Assembly (NCBI RefSeq): GCF_012396235.1 | Contig: NZ_JAAXPA010000029.1 | Span: 45,731-109,730 of the forward strand | Origin: Rhodococcus opacus | GTDB lineage: Bacteria; Actinomycetota; Actinomycetes; Mycobacteriales; Mycobacteriaceae | Reading direction: 5' to 3' | DNA: 64,000 nucleotides | Shown: positions 63,923 through 64,000 of the stretch, one piece after another | How the letters are laid out: each line of letters starts with the position of its first letter | Numbering within the stretch: position 1 is the stretch's first letter | Notes under the pieces: generated by a model | Told to the model about the DNA's origin: nothing | What the model saw: only the letters and a program-made list of their open reading frames with translations | The model's database searches: none | Position numbers and translations under genes: made by a program

Positions 63923-64000
63923 ATGGGATACAGCAACAAGCAGATGTCTCAGGCGCCGGTGGGTGCCAGGCGGCAGTGGGCGGCGGACAGGGCATTGCGA
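63923..64000 (+). CDS. Start of an unidentified gene (cut by window edge)
   Basis: ATG at 63923 with GGAGG 6 bases upstream opens a frame reading MGYSNKQMSQAPVGARRQWA and running off the window (26 codons). It lies next to the truncated IS3 remnant, so a transposase or other mobile-element gene is possible, but 26 residues are too few to tell. Confidence 0.45.
   Translation, partial: MGYSNKQMSQAPVGARRQWAADRALR

Overview
The window is high-GC actinobacterial DNA with the gene content of a large-genome Rhodococcus (opacus/jostii type). The evidence is a WhiB regulator, a GlnX-GlnH pair, frequent GTG/TTG starts, a decayed wax-ester synthase/DGAT gene, several P450s, and an alkylguaiacol/alkylphenol pathway known from rhodococci. 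No tRNA, rRNA or CRISPR array was seen.

Layout. 1-4468: an IclR regulator (cut by the window edge) diverges from a SCOT-type CoA transferase pair and an acetoacetyl-CoA thiolase (acetoacetate use). A TetR/enoyl-CoA hydratase pair follows. 4645-9328: a sugar-type operon with an MFS porter, a UspA-like protein and two Gfo/Idh/MocA dehydrogenases, then a convergent P-loop kinase. 9529-9845: WS/DGAT remnant.

10000-27172 is the main island. It holds an IclR regulator; hydratase, decarboxylase and tautomerase of the lower meta pathway; an acyl-CoA dehydrogenase; an AraC regulator diverging from a CYP255A-type O-demethylase (AgcA), its three-domain reductase and an EthD-like protein; and a second AraC regulator diverging from a two-component flavin phenol hydroxylase (AphA/AphB). 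A minus-strand operon follows (tautomerase-like protein, atypical SDR, semialdehyde dehydrogenase, HOV aldolase, acylating aldehyde dehydrogenase), then the extradiol catechol dioxygenase (AphC). Together they predict 4-alkylguaiacol or 4-alkylphenol -> 4-alkylcatechol -> ring fission -> oxalocrotonate branch -> pyruvate plus acyl-CoA. A 16-bp CRP/GlxR-like box lies upstream of all three of these regulators.

27263-29030: a lipase and an NCS1 permease, both lacking their 5' ends and joined head to head. 29099-34144: a GntR (FCD) regulator, a split transketolase, an MHS-type transporter and an SDR, linked by repeated CTGTTGACAG operators; the substrate is unknown. 34211-42946: WhiB, a DGPF/ECF42 sigma pair, a serine hydrolase, a UvrA-like ABC ATPase, a VOC protein with an AraC regulator, and an ECF sigma/zinc anti-sigma/small exported protein trio. 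43127-49785: serine hydrolase, two DUF202 membrane proteins, acyl-CoA dehydrogenase, acyl-CoA synthetase, TetR and MFS. 50106-58252: methyltransferase, P450 of the CYP124/125/142 type, an orphan protein, guanine deaminase, a lipoprotein, a Gfo/Idh/MocA oxidoreductase, a LapA-like protein and an exported beta-lactamase-fold protein. 58432-64000: GlnX-GlnH without an adjacent pknG, a cation/proton antiporter, a small membrane protein, and an IS3-type remnant at the right edge.

All functions are read from sequence motifs and remembered family knowledge; no database search was run.
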